Assembly (NCBI GenBank): GCA_948567375.1
Contig: OX419757.1
Location: 54,684,001 to 54,748,000 of the forward strand
Reading direction: 5' to 3'
Length of the DNA stretch: 64,000 bases
From: Lunularia cruciata
Lineage: Eukaryota; Streptophyta; Marchantiopsida; Lunulariales; Lunulariaceae
Part shown: positions 36,437-48,479 of the stretch, piece by piece
How positions within the stretch are numbered: position 1 is the first letter of the stretch
Layout of the letters: each line of letters opens with the position of its first letter
Made by a program: the position numbers and the translations under genes
Notes under the pieces: model-generated
The model's input: only the letters and a program-made list of their open reading frames with translations
What the model was told of the DNA's origin: nothing
Databases searched by the model: none

Positions 36437-39100
36437 GATCATGTCTATATCTCCTCATAATTACAATACCACTACCCCTCACATCCCAACTCACATGAGT
36501 AAATGTTATCTCTGCAAACCCAAAAATCAAAAAATTCTTGTAACTTGCAATTCACATCTCAATAAATTTAAACTTCAAACTAAGTTCTAGTGGAACTAGA
36601 GCAAAAATACCAAGAGATTAGAATTGAAAATTCCCAACCAATAACCATTTATTCTCAATGTGAAATCATCACTCTAGAACCTAAAAATCATCATAACTTT
36701 TTATTCAATTCTCCATAGCCTTCAATCTAGGTACCAATTGAACCAAAATTGTAAACAAAGAGAATTGACTATTCACTCATGTGACATATGATGGTAAGCT
36801 CTCCAAAAATCTAAATGTATTCTCTCATCTTTATGGTAGTGAGGTGTTTGATATGAATGTTATCTAAAATGAGATATGAGAGTCTTCAAAATGGATAATT
36901 TTCACTACATTAGAATACCTTATTTTTATAGATGCACTTTCTTCATAAAAAGTAGATCAAATTTATATGGATAATCCATAATAAATTCTTTTTGATTCTC
37001 ATCTATTGCCATCTTAGTTTCTCTTTGCTAAATATCCAAGATAGAAAATTGATAATTTCATAAAATTTACATTATTTTCTAAAAATTAATTTGGAAAGTA
37101 TCAATAAGATACATTCATAATTTCTGTTTAATATTTTAGCATCTTTATGACAATCATTTTATTGTCAATCTAACATATTTGTTGACATATTTGTTTCTTA
37201 GTACTCTTCTAAAATTAAATGGTTATACATTATTTTATGAGTAAGATAGTCATTTATGATTACATATTATAAGATAATTTTAATTTATATCAAATTCTAA
37301 TATTGAAATTATTCTCTCTTCAAAAAGCTTTCTTTTACCTTTTCCTTGATTTCTTACCTTGGTAATCAAAAGGATATATATTAAAAGAGTGTAAGCCACC
37401 ATATAAAACATTGGTAATGAAATAAAAATTTATGATGTATAATAAAAATCCTAGTAATCATATTCCTCATAGAATAAGTCACATATTAAAAAATCCATAT
37501 TTATCAAAATTAAAGAATAAAATTAATAGAGAAAATATTTTAAGCTATAGAGGAAATGTAAGAGTTCAAATTGTAAGAGAGAAAAAACAATATTCTCTTT
37601 TTAGGTCATGAAATCCTTTACTTTTAACTATATATAGAGGTACATGATATAAGTATGATTATCTAAAATATATTAAATAACATAAAAAACACTAACTTTT
37701 GGCATGCTTTGACAAATAAAATTTTTATTCTAAATATTAAAAAGATATTTAACCTCTCATTTTCTATTATCCTCTTAGTCTTTTTATTTTAATGTTAAAA
37801 TTTAAGAATTTAAGGAAAATAAATATTGTTAATTTTTTATTTTTTTTATTTTCTTTGAACTATTTATGAAATATATTATCCTAATAAGTAAAGGAAATGA
37901 TACAATAATCTCCTGCAAACTAAATATGATATTAAACTTTAGGAATATATACAAGCATCAAGGGTCTTATAAACTTTAATAAGAATTAAATTTAAAAATT
38001 CTCATATTGGAAAATATAAGAATATTTTAAATATTTTAATCTATTTTACTATTAATGAGACCATGATTCTTGCTTTTTGAAAAAAAATTAAAAAATGAAA
38101 AATATTTTTTTAGGAAAAACAGGAATCATGATGATGTTAAAATAGCATATGAGCATATAGAGTTTATGGATAATTGCAATAAAATGATTAGATAAAAAAT
38201 AATTGAACGCAACATGCAAAAAGTAGATGAAATGTAACAGAAATGCAAAATGGAATCCAATCAAAACAAAACAATGCAATCAAACATTGATCCAAAGCTA
38301 AAAAACTTGATGGTAAACTTATTACTCAATGCATGTAAACTACAAGGAGAATCCACGCATGGAGAGAAATGGAAATATAAAGTAATACTATATAAGGAGA
38401 AAAGCAACCACATAGAACACATGAAGGATGGGAAGATCACATCAAGCCGCACCAAAGTTATCCAAGCTATGCAAGTCATCCAAGCTATGCAAGTAGTAAG
38501 GTCTACAAACAACAAAAGCATCCAAAGAAGCATCACTTAGAGTGATTGCTCTCGTATGGATTGCACTAGCCAATGCTCTATAGAGCAATGCACACATGCT
38601 ATCTAATGTATGCTATAAAGTATGAGAGTGAGAGTGGTACCCCTTGGCATCTAATATGATAAGCTCTTGTGCACTCCTTGACAAATGTGTCAAACACTGT
38701 GTACATTGCTCCATATAACTCCAAGGCTAGAAGAACAAAGAAGTGACCTTGCTACATATCCCTACACTTGGAGACCTTATATGCTAATGCTCTACTTGCC
38801 GTCCATCCAAGAGGATGAGTAATCACTTCCTCCAAAACTACATCATGCATAGGATCTAGGTGGAACCTTATTGTTCTAAAGAAGATGGTTGGTGCAAGTC
38901 AGAATGCCCAATGCACGATCAAGCTAGGATCAAAGAGCCTACATCCTTGTTGGAGCAAGAGTAAAGACCTACTCTAGTGGCCTGAAGAATGTACAAGTCA
39001 ACTAAGAGAGAATATAGCATATGTTGACACTATTGCTCCATCAAGGAAGACTGCAAACCTCTAGTCCAATCTAACAGTAGTGAAGCAAAGGATAGAAGGT
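36437..39100. other. AT-rich unassigned DNA between A2 and RE-D
   Basis: 36600-38200 is strongly AT-rich with many poly-A and poly-T runs and no convincing frame. Around 38460 an 18-bp unit (ATCCAAGCTATGCAAGTC) occurs twice in tandem. 38541-39100 is less AT-rich and has the 14-bp palindrome TGCTCTATAGAGCA at about 38573. A few codons near 39025 resemble copia RT wording but too weakly to call. This may be the only non-gypsy DNA in the window. Confidence 0.45.
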
Positions 39101-41358
39101 TGTGACAACCCGACAAATATCACTTTTGCGGTAATCGGGTAAGTAAAGTTCCTTCTCGTAGAGATACGATTCAGAATTGGTCAAATACAAAGTCAAAAGT
39201 CACAATGTAGTTCTTCTTGATTTCTTCTTTAATCTCTCAGGTAGAAACTACACCCAAAAGAGAGTAACAAGCTCACAATCTTAACAACTTGTCACAAATA
39301 CACACACACATAATCACAACATAGCAAATTCTGTCCAAAGAACTCTTGATTGTGATGATTCAGATTCTCCCAAAGATGGCACTTCACTGCAAAGAACGAT
39401 TTTGCATCAGAATTGTGTTCTACCCCTCCACTAAAGGCACAACTTCCTCGATCAAAATTGCTGCACATCAACTTCGTGTTGCACTCACAAATGCAGAATA
39501 CTACCAACACTACAGTTCCTCTCAGATCTGTCAAGGCATTGCTCCGATGCACTTCACTCAGGATCAAATATACAAAATGAAGATCAAGGCTGCAGAATCC
39601 AACATCCACAAACACATTGACTTGCACTTTGGAATTCTCCACACACTCACAACCACAAACATGGAATTGAAAATCGGAATTAAGCTCAAGCGACGAGCAC
39701 TGAGAACAGCACTTCACTTTATCTATCTTTAAAAATATGAATAGTCGCGATCTTTGTATCTTCAAAGACATCATTTCTGTACTTTCTTTGTCTTTACCTA
39801 TTGAACTTGGCCCTGCTGGATCCTCCTCCTTCTCCTTTGGTCTCGACTTGTTCACCACCATCACCTGACAAGCTTCACTGACCGCTTCCGATTGCTGAAC
39901 TTTTGGCTCCCCCTTGCTATCGCTTCCGGACTCCTCACTTTTTTAGGTGAGCTCCTCTTCTTTGGATTCCTCTTCTTGCAACTCGGTTTCTTCCTCAAAC
40001 TCTGAACCCAATGATGCTTCTCTCACTATCTTTGTATTCTTCATAACCAGCCTTTGAGTCTTCCTTTGAGTGGGAGGCGACTTTGCTTCTTTGGGTTTGC
40101 CGTGTTTCTTTGTCTTCAGACTGGTGACTTCTTTGACCTTCCACTATCCGGTCTTCAAGAAATACTCATTGTTGGCTCGCAGATGTAACATATACTGGCG
40201 CTCTTCTTCATTTGCTTCCTGTCGTAAGTCAGGATGAACATGAGACACCATACGATGACGCTCCTCTACTATCAGTAGGTTCAACCTAAAGTAGAAGTGT
40301 GCTACAAACGGTGCAAAATAATGTGGCGGAGAACTTGTTTGCCAATTGATCACCATTTGCCTTGTTCGGTGGTGAAAGCACTTTGCCCAATTCACCGGAA
40401 CTCCTGCAAACATTTGGTGGAAGAAGACGGCTTGCTGCATGTTCACATATGTGGTCGTTCTAGCTTGAACATGGCCATCATTGCCCCCATGATGCTTCTC
40501 CGAATCGGGTCCCAATAGGACTCCACCTTGTATCCATTCATTGTTCTTGGAGCAAAAAATGAGTTGCAAATTTCCGCCGTCTCCTTTGCAGCATCACACT
40601 TCCAATAGAAGGTGATCCCCGTTAGCTCTCCTACTTCTCTCCCCAATACTAACCTCCAATCCTCACAATTACTGGCAGCTATTTCTGCCATTGCTCTCGG
40701 GAAACTGAAATTCCAATTCCATGCTAAGAAAGTAATACGAAGTCTAGTCAAGACTTCAATTCTAGCTACAACATCTAATCTTTGAATTGAAAAACTTTGC
40801 ACCGCCAGAGCATTGGCCACCTTTTTTGCCATAATTTGCTCTCTTGTTCTACAACGCAAAAAGATGATGCCCTCTCTTAGACGAGACACTCTAACTCCCT
40901 CAAGATCACGGAAAATTTCACTCTCAATGGGCTTTCGGACACGCATTACTGCAGGACGACTACTCAAAGGGATTGGAAATTTACTTGGCATATTCAACTT
41001 GTCCTTGTGCAGTTGCAATCTTATATTACCCTGAATTGTAGTCATTCTTCAGTCAATTTCAAATTCGTCCTTCTCTCTTTTGCGTGTTGATCCCGGTCAC
41101 TATCAAGACATGCTTCTTTTGCCTCCGCTGTTTCTTGAAGTGTACTTTCTTGCCACATACCAAGGTTGTTACAAAATGTTTGTATCTTCTGTGCCTTCCA
41201 ACCCAAAGACAGTGCTCTTTGGACTTTTCCTGTTGTACTCTTTTTCCGAGTACCTCCATCATCAGATCTGATGTTGTCTTCTTTGGATGTCCTCCAAAGT
41301 TACTTCCGTCCATTCTTCCTGGAAAAAATATGCAGTGATTATCATATAACAATACCAA
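39101..41358 (-). repeat. RE-D 3' LTR, internally deleted, with LTR ORF remnant
   Basis: It begins on the minus strand right after the polypurine tract (TTGGTATTG, decayed from TGTGGTGCC) and ends CGGGTTGTCACA. It holds the first half of the LTR ORF (from 41045: MTTIQGNIRLQL, then ITFLAWNWNFSF, VFFHQMFAGVPVNWAKCF, HYFAPFVAHFYFRLNLL), decayed by stops and frameshifts. Compared with 54550-58253, about 1.35 kb is missing at 39743, from the acidic region through the coiled coil and past the TATA box, so this LTR is 2.26 kb. Confidence 0.8.
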
Positions 41359-41369
41359 GTCTCCCCCTG
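41359..41369 (-). other. RE-D polypurine tract
   Basis: CAGGGGGAGAC on the minus strand lies between the integrase C-terminus and the first bases of the 3' LTR. It overlaps the end of the coding region (reading QGET). Confidence 0.65.
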
Positions 41370-42450
41370 AACAGCCATAGGTTTGATTCTTTTATCGTGC
41401 CTGACCTTCCGTTGTTCTTGAATTTCCTTTGTAGTTTGCATTGCATCATCCTTTTTCTCTTCCAACCACATCAATTGATGGATTTGAAGATCTTGGCTTT
41501 CTTCCTCCAACAAACGTTCTTCACAAAGTATTCTATATGTTGGTTTCAAATTCAACTGGTAATATGGGATGCAATCCGTATGTCAGGAAGTAAGGAGTTT
41601 GCTTGGTAGTAATCTTTTTAGTAGTTTGATATGCCCACAATGCTGCAAGTAACTTTGTATCCTAGTCATAGGCATAATTGACTATCACCTTATTCAAAAT
41701 TTTGCACAACAATCCATTGGCCTTCTCCGTGAGTCCATTTGCTTTTGGGTTGTAAGGCGTGGTCTTCTGATGTTTAATTTAGAAGTACTTGGTTAACGCT
41801 TCCACTATCAAGTTCAAAAAATGAGTTCCCCGATCATTGACCAATTCCAGAGGGCACCCATAATGGGAGATGATGTTTCGGAAGAAAAATTTTGCCACTA
41901 TCTCTACATCATCCCTTTGTGTTGCCTCTGCTTCCACCATTTTGGTGGCATAATTGGTACATACTAGGATGTACCTCTTTCTTGTGACACGGGTTACTGG
42001 TTGAATCGGACCCACAAAATCAATACCCCATTTCTCAAATGGAGCTAGGGGCAAAATTGGTTTCAAAGGCCATTGGGAAGTTGCTGCCGGTTTCCCTATT
42101 CTTTGACATGCATCACAACTTTGAATATGGGCATGAGTATCTTTATACATCATAGGCCACCAATACCCTACCAAAATAATTTTCTTCACCATATTTTTCA
42201 GGGCATAGTGTCCTCCCGATGCTTCTGAGTGTAAGGATTTGATGACTCCTCCAACTTCATATGCTTCTAGACATCTTCGAAGTACTTCATCTTTGCCCAT
42301 TTTAAACAAAATGTTGTGTTTCAATTGGTACGGTCCCATTTTCCAAAAGAAGACTGCCCTTTGTTCCGGGTCTAGCCCCTTAGGAAAATGACACGTATGC
42401 AAATAGTGATATTTTGCCGCATACCGTGTACTTTGAACAGCCATTAAATG
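41370..42450 (-). pseudogene. RE-D integrase
   Basis: From 42450: a zinc-binding segment (SEASGGHYALKNM, CDACQRIG), then KWGIDFVGPIQPV with the first catalytic Asp, LVNDRGTHFLNL with the second, and after a TAA at 41779 the stretch NPKANGLTEKANGLL with the third (Glu). It continues to KVRHDKRIKPMAV. Layout and wording are those of plant Athila/Tat-type integrases. Stops and frame changes make it nonfunctional. It is separated from RNase H by the solo LTR at 42451-46222, with AAATG duplicated. Confidence 0.88.
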
Positions 42451-45400
42451 TATGACAACCCGGCAAATATCACTTTTGCGGTAATTGGGTAAGTTCGTTC
42501 CCGCAAAGATACAAGTCAAAAATGTCCAAATACAAAGTCAAAGTAACAATTTAGTTCTTCTTGGTTGCGTCTTTAATCTCTCAGGTAGAAACCACACCCA
42601 GAAGAGAGTAACAAGCACTGATTCGCAGCCTTGTCATGAATTCACACTTCTTCATCACAACTCCCTCAAATCTTTCCAAACAATCTTGATTGTGATGATT
42701 CAGGCTCTCCCAAAAATAGCACTTCACTGCAAAATGACTTCGCCTCAAAATTTTGTTCCACCCCTCCACTGAAGGCACAACTTCCTTGATCAAAATTGCT
42801 TCACATCAACCTTGCACTGCACTCACAAATGCATAATACTACCAACACTACAATTCCTCTTAGATCTATCAAGGCATTGCTTCGATTGCACTTCACTCAG
42901 GATCAAACACACAGAATGAAGATCATGGCTATGGAATCCAACATCTAACAAGCACTCTGACTTGCACTTCAAATTTCTCCAAACACTCACAAACACAAGT
43001 ACAACGTTGATACTCGGAATCAAGCTCAAGCAATGAGCACTGCTTCACAACACTTTGCTTTATCTATTCTTAGAAATAATGAGCACTGAACAACAATTTC
43101 TTGCAAATGCCACTCTTAAATAGTGAACAAATCAACAGTTCTAACAACTATACCGTTCTACAACAACTGTTCTAACCTACAGATCCAAAATGACAATGCA
43201 CCTCTTCATATCTGCCTCTTCAAATCTCAAATCAGTTACTAATCCGATCCGATGTGTACTTTGTCCTCGGCTTTCAAACCCGAACCTGAAGTAACTTTGC
43301 TTCCTAATATTCTGTCCTTGGGTTTCACATCTTCTACTTCTTCTACCAGATCCAGCAATTCTCTTTCTTGATCTGAAATTCCACTAGTGGGTAATCTATC
43401 TAACTCCTTATCTCTCGACCCACTCTTCTCTAATGTCTCCATCGGTAATTCTGAAGACATTTGGACTCCTATGTTATCTACTTCGGGTTTGGCTTCAACA
43501 TCTTTCCGAAGTTTTTCTAGCTCTATTTTCACTAAGTCTAATCTAATTGAAATCTTATCTTCTACCTCTAATATCTTCCTATCTACACGAGTTCTCAATT
43601 TGATCAACAAGGCATTCATCTCGGTGTCTTTCGCCTATCTTCGCCTCGTCTCTTGCACCAACAACTTCAACTCATGCAATCTCGCTTCTTCAATTTGAAC
43701 GTTGGCTTCTGTACTCAACATGGCATTCATTTGGAGGACAATTTCCTTTATTGGCTCCAATCTTGTCTTCCTTTCTTGTTCCTGATCTGCAAGCCAGTCC
43801 TCTTTGTACATCGCCAATTCTTCCTCAAATTTGGCTTTCACCGTCTCCTTCTCCTTCTCCTTCTGAACTACCTTCTCCTCCTGATTACAAAGTAATTCTC
43901 GTAATCGGTCTTCTTCTCTGTATTGTGCCGCCAACTCTTGTTGCCAGAGTTGCTTCTTCTCTTCCATACTCTCCATCACTCTATTGAGCTCTTGATCCTT
44001 TGCTGCTACTCTTGCCATAACATGGATAACTTCTACTCTTGAATCAGCAAATTGTTGCTTCAAGATCTCGTATTCAGCCACTTGTCTCTCCCTTGCTATG
44101 TCACTTTTCTTCACAAGCTCCTCTTGATAGCTCACTTCCCTCTTCAGGTCTTCAATTACCTGACTCTCTCTACTGCCTCCGCTTGCAATACTTCCCTTTC
44201 CTCCTCACCTCGGGTTACACTCTTCTTCAACTCCGAGTTCTCTTCTTCTAATCTTGCCAATACTTGCAATACAGTCTTTACCTTTGGACAAGTCAACTGC
44301 ATCTTCTTCTTCTTGTGCTCCAACTTCACCAACAATGGGCACACAATCTCTCGCAGGTAATCCACTCCATCATTGGCAACTACTTCCTCCTGCGGAGTGG
44401 TCTTTCTTCTCACTTTGTGTTCTCCCGATACTCGCCTTCTTCTCTGCAGTCTTCGTATCGGAATCGACGCCTCACTTCCCGAGCTTTCTTTGACCTCTTC
44501 CTTCACTTTACTCAGCCCCGCATCACACTTTGCCTTATGTCTCGAGCAAACTCCTTGCTGTACTGCAATCTTCCTTTCCTCGGGCACAGTTATTTTGTCT
44601 TCCAACTACGTGTTGTCTTTGGCTTCCAACTCGCTTTCACTTCTTCTTTGTATTCTTCAGCCGCTGGCGCCGATACCATCTCTCCACCTTCATCACTCTT
44701 GCTGCTCGTACCTCCACTCTGCAATGTTAGCTCAGGCTCCTCCTCGTGTTCTGAGTCTTCAGTTTTGAGCTCGGCATCTCCTTTTGAGTCTTCATCCTCT
44801 GACTCAATCACCACCATACTTTGCCTTGGGTTACTTCTCTGCATCTTCCGAGGTTTCTTGCTTTCTTTGGCTTCAACTTGCCGACCTCTCTTCTTTGTCG
44901 GGGTACTCACTGCAACCTCCACGTTCTTCCCTGTCTTCACGTAGTAGTTGTTGGTGCTCCTGATCTGCAAGATGTACTGCTGCTCCTTGACATCGACCTC
45001 CTTTCAAACATCCAGATGGAAATGCGACACCATCCAAGTCCGCTCCGCCGAGTTTAGCAAGTTGAGCCCAAGGTAGAAGTGTGCTGCAAACGGCACAATG
45101 TAGTGTGGAGGCGACTTATCCCGCAAATTCCACACCATCTGCCTTGTTCTCCCGTGAAAACACCTCGCCCAATTGATTGGTTCTCCTGCAAACAACTTAT
45201 GGAAGAACACCGCTTGGTGTTTCATCACATAAGTGGTTCTCTCTGGCTTCAAGAAAGCCATCAAAGCACTCACAATCCCTCTCTTCACAGGGTCTTTGTA
45301 GCTCTCAACCTTGTACCCATTCTTTGTCCGTTATGACGAGAAGGCATCTCTCACCACTTGAGTTTCATGGGCTATCTCTCTCTTTCCCAAGAACGTGGCT

Positions 45401-46222
45401 CCTTGCTTCGAGCCTGCTTCCTTCTCGAGTACAAGTCTCCAATCCAACTCTGTCCAGCAAGCCGGATTTCCTCTCTTCCCCTCTTCCTTGGGTCCATCGA
45501 GACACTTACTCTCAATGATTTTTGTCATGAATCCTGGAAAACTTACATTCCAGTTCCATGCCAGAAAGGTGATCCGAAGTCGGCTCAAGACTTTGATCCT
45601 CGCTATCACATCTAACCTCTGAATCGCATGATTTCTCACTATGAATTTGGAGTTCTTCTTCCCTCCTCCCATCTCTTCTACCTTCTCACTTTCTCTCGAT
45701 TTCACTCTCACGACTTTGCCCTTGCGCACTAACACGATACCAACTCTATTTCCCTTTCACCGATCACTTGCAAGACAACTTCTCAACGGCGAAGGAAAAT
45801 TACTCGACATTTTGTCATTGTAGTTTTGATTTTTATAGAGTTGCGCTTCTTTGTCTTTTGTTGCTTTGAGTTCCTATCAAGAAATCACACCTCCGGCATG
45901 CACTTGTCACTGTCAATCAACCTTTGCGCGTATGGGCCGCCAGTTTTAAAACGGCCCCTTCTTGAATTTCTCGCTCCGACAAAAGGTTGTTAGACTATCT
46001 TTGCCTCGGGTCAAGCTCCCCCCGATACGAAGACAATTTACTTCGGGTTGTATGCTGACAGGGCATTTCTGAGTACTCACCTTATGACCCAAAGTCACTT
46101 TACTTTGGGGTTCATCCCGAAGACTCCTTTCTTTGCCTTCTTTGGCCATACAAGCGCAATCCGACTTCTCTATACACTTCTTCTCCTTTATTTTGAGAAA
46201 AACAAAAAATGTGGGCACCACA
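42451..46222 (-). mobile_element. RE-D solo LTR C3
   Basis: 3772 bp, plus-strand TATGACAACCCGG (decayed from TGTGACAACCC) to GTGGGCACCACA, flanked by AAATG at 42446-42450 and 46223-46227. It lies inside another member of its own family, between RNase H and integrase of RE-D. It carries the LTR ORF and the 3' promoter part, but no internal genes. Confidence 0.9.
43239..45810 (-). pseudogene. RE-D LTR ORF (C3)
   Basis: Starts at ATG 45808-45810 (MSSNF...) and ends EDKVHIGSD before 43239. Segments from 45735, 45288 and 44970 share one frame; frameshifts near 44600 and 44140 follow. The same parts appear as in the other copies: conserved N-terminal region (ITFLAWNWNVSFPGF, VFFHKLFAGEPINWARCF), acidic middle, long coiled coil (ELNRVMESMEEKKQLWQQEL) and a C-terminal tail rich in Glu and Lys. 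Length about 850 codons. No known enzyme motif. Long open frames on the opposite strand here are shadows of the coiled-coil codons. Confidence 0.75.
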
Positions 46223-46227
46223 AAATG

Positions 46228-48165
46228 ATATAGCTCTTCATCAGGAAACCAATCATTGATTTCCAAATCTTGGTCTTGAATTTCTAACCTGGATAAGAAG
46301 TCTTCATTTGAATGCAAAGCTCCTTTCCTTACTTGTACAGTGTATGTGAATTCTTGTAACAACAAGATCCATTGTGCAATTTGCCCGGACAAATCTGCCT
46401 TCTTGACCAAGTGTTGCAGTGCATAATGCTCCACATAGAAGACAAATGTGTATCCCAACAGGTAGTGGCAAAATTTCTTGCAGGCAAACACCATTCCGAG
46501 TGCTTCTCATTCAATCATCAAATAGTTCTTTTTGGAGAATGATATTTGTTGGCTGGCGTAATATACCGGGTAGTCCTTCTTCTTCTTGTCCTTCTGACTT
46601 AAGATGACACCAATGGCCATGGACAAAGTATCCACATACACATGAAAAGGGACGTCCCAATTTGGGGCCCTCATAATTGGTGCTTCAACCAATTTCTTCT
46701 TCAACACCTGGAAAGCTTATTCTTGATTTGCTTCCCACAGATAGTCTATGGATTTCTTCAAAAGCTTTATAAGTGGTGCAGCAAGCACCGCATAATTTGA
46801 CACAAAGCATTTGTAGTATCCAACATGTCCCAAGAAGGCTCTCAGCTCCCGGATGTTCTTCAGGGATTCCAAAGCTGCAATTACTTTAACCTTCTCGACA
46901 TCGACTTCAATACCTCGGCTTGACACTCGATGCCCCAGAAGAATTCCCTCCTTCATTGCGAAGAAGCATTTCTTTGGATGTAATGACAAGCCGGCAAAAT
47001 GACACTTTTCAAAAGTTTGGCGAAGGTTATTTAAATGTACATATCTTTGCCCAAACACACAAAAGTCATCAATGAAGACTTCCACAAATTTGTGCAGAAA
47101 ATCTTTGAAGATTGAATTCATCATCCGCTGGAAAGTAGCGGGAGCATTACACAACCCAAAGGGCATTTGATTGTAAGCAAAAGTGCCCCAATCAGTCGTG
47201 AATGTGGTTTTAACCTTGTCCTCTCCTCAAATGGATACTTGATTGTACCCTAAAAATCCATCGAGAAAGCTATAACAAGGATGACCAGCTACTTGGTCCT
47301 GAATTGTATCTGTAAACAGTAAAGGATGATGGTCCTTTCGAGTGACTGCATTCAATTTGCAAAAATCTTGGCACACTCAAATTTTCCCCGTCTTCTTCTT
47401 TGGAATGATGACAATGGGAGAAACCCACTCACTACTTAGAATAGGGAAAATTATTCCGGTCCCTAAGTACTTATCAATTTCGTCTTTCACCAAGAAGGAG
47501 TACTTCAAGTTCAGGCGGTATTGTCTTTGCCAAATCGGAACTGCACCTTCAACCAGATCAATTCGGTGCTCTCCAAATTCTCGTGGAATTCCCGGCATTT
47601 GATCAATAGACCAGGCAAATACATCTTGGAACTCTATAAACAGGGCAATGTATCCTACCAACTCCTCTACGGTGACTGTCTTTGAAATCTTTAAAATCTT
47701 TTCTTCAGTCAAGACCACATCTTGACAGTCATCAGGGTTAATGACACCTTCTATGTGACTAACTTGGCTTAATCCGAGACGTACTGCTGTCAAACCCCCT
47801 TCCTCCAAGTCTTGTTCACCCGAGGCGATGTTGTATGGGTCTTCATCTTTGACCTCTACCTCGTAGCATTCTAGATAATTAACTTGGATGTTGTCTTCAG
47901 AGTCCTTGGAAGACAAAGACGATGAATCTTTGGATTCATCCCCGTCTTCTGACAAAGTAGTTTCCCCAAGGTGAGGAACCTTTGTCCAACTCACAGTCAC
48001 CAGCTTTTGCTCTTTTGACGAGATGTCTTTAAATCTTAATTTTTGCTGGTGCCAATCCACCATGACCTAGGCACTGTACAACCAGGGTCTTCCAATCAAG
48101 AGAGGGTAGCCAATTTTGGTTACTGGTTGTAACACAATGTATTTAATTTGAAGGGCACCCCTCCG
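46228..48165 (-). pseudogene. RE-D reverse transcriptase and RNase H
   Basis: From 48165: the end of protease (IGYPLLIGRPWLYSA), an acidic spacer, then RT with SEWVSPIVIIPKKKTGKI, MPFGLCNAPATFQRMM and VFIDDFCVFG, followed by RNase H (FHVYVDTLSMAIGVILSQ, YYASQQISFSKKNY, VEHYALQHLVKK). TGA or TAG codons fall after GKI, within the RT palm and before RNase H. The whole stretch is in one frame, shifted by one relative to gag. It ends at the AAATG duplication of solo LTR C3. Confidence 0.88.
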
Positions 48166-48479
48166 ATAATCGTAGTGATATTTGACAACATGCCCAAGGG
48201 CCATCTCTTGGTTTGATCCGCAAACTTCAGAGTTCGGGGTGTTGGTATAAACGTGGTGTACCCCAGTCGATGTGCAGTGTCTTCTATCATGACATTCACA
48301 CCCGACCCCAAATCAATGGGTATGGATGTGATCATACAGCCTGCTATCTCCGCATCCACCTCGGGAGATACCAAATCTTCATGTTCAATACGATAAATTG
48401 CGGGCAAGTCTTTCTTGGTCATCGCCCTTACTTTCTTGAGGGCTGAACTTAGCTGCTTTTTATATAGCTTGTTGTCCTC
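48120..48479 (-). pseudogene. RE-D protease
   Basis: Contains SIPIDLGSGVNVMIED, the aspartic protease motif in the DLGS form common in plant gypsy elements, preceded by LPAIYRIEHEDLVSPEVDAE. It is in the gag frame; a one-base shift near 48160 puts the last protease residues in the RT frame. It overlaps the RT entry by that shift. Confidence 0.75.

Noticed and set aside
36375-36590. 71-codon frame spanning the A2 LTR border
   Set aside because: Crosses from LTR into flanking DNA and has no counterpart in other copies.
38460-38495. Tandem 18-bp repeat as part of a CRISPR or satellite array
   Set aside because: Only two direct copies, with no spacer structure and no further units.
38541-39100. 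Possible copia RT remnant (wording like VDTIAPSRKTA near 39025)
   Set aside because: Only a few residues fit, frames change and no YVDD-type motif is visible. Too weak to call.
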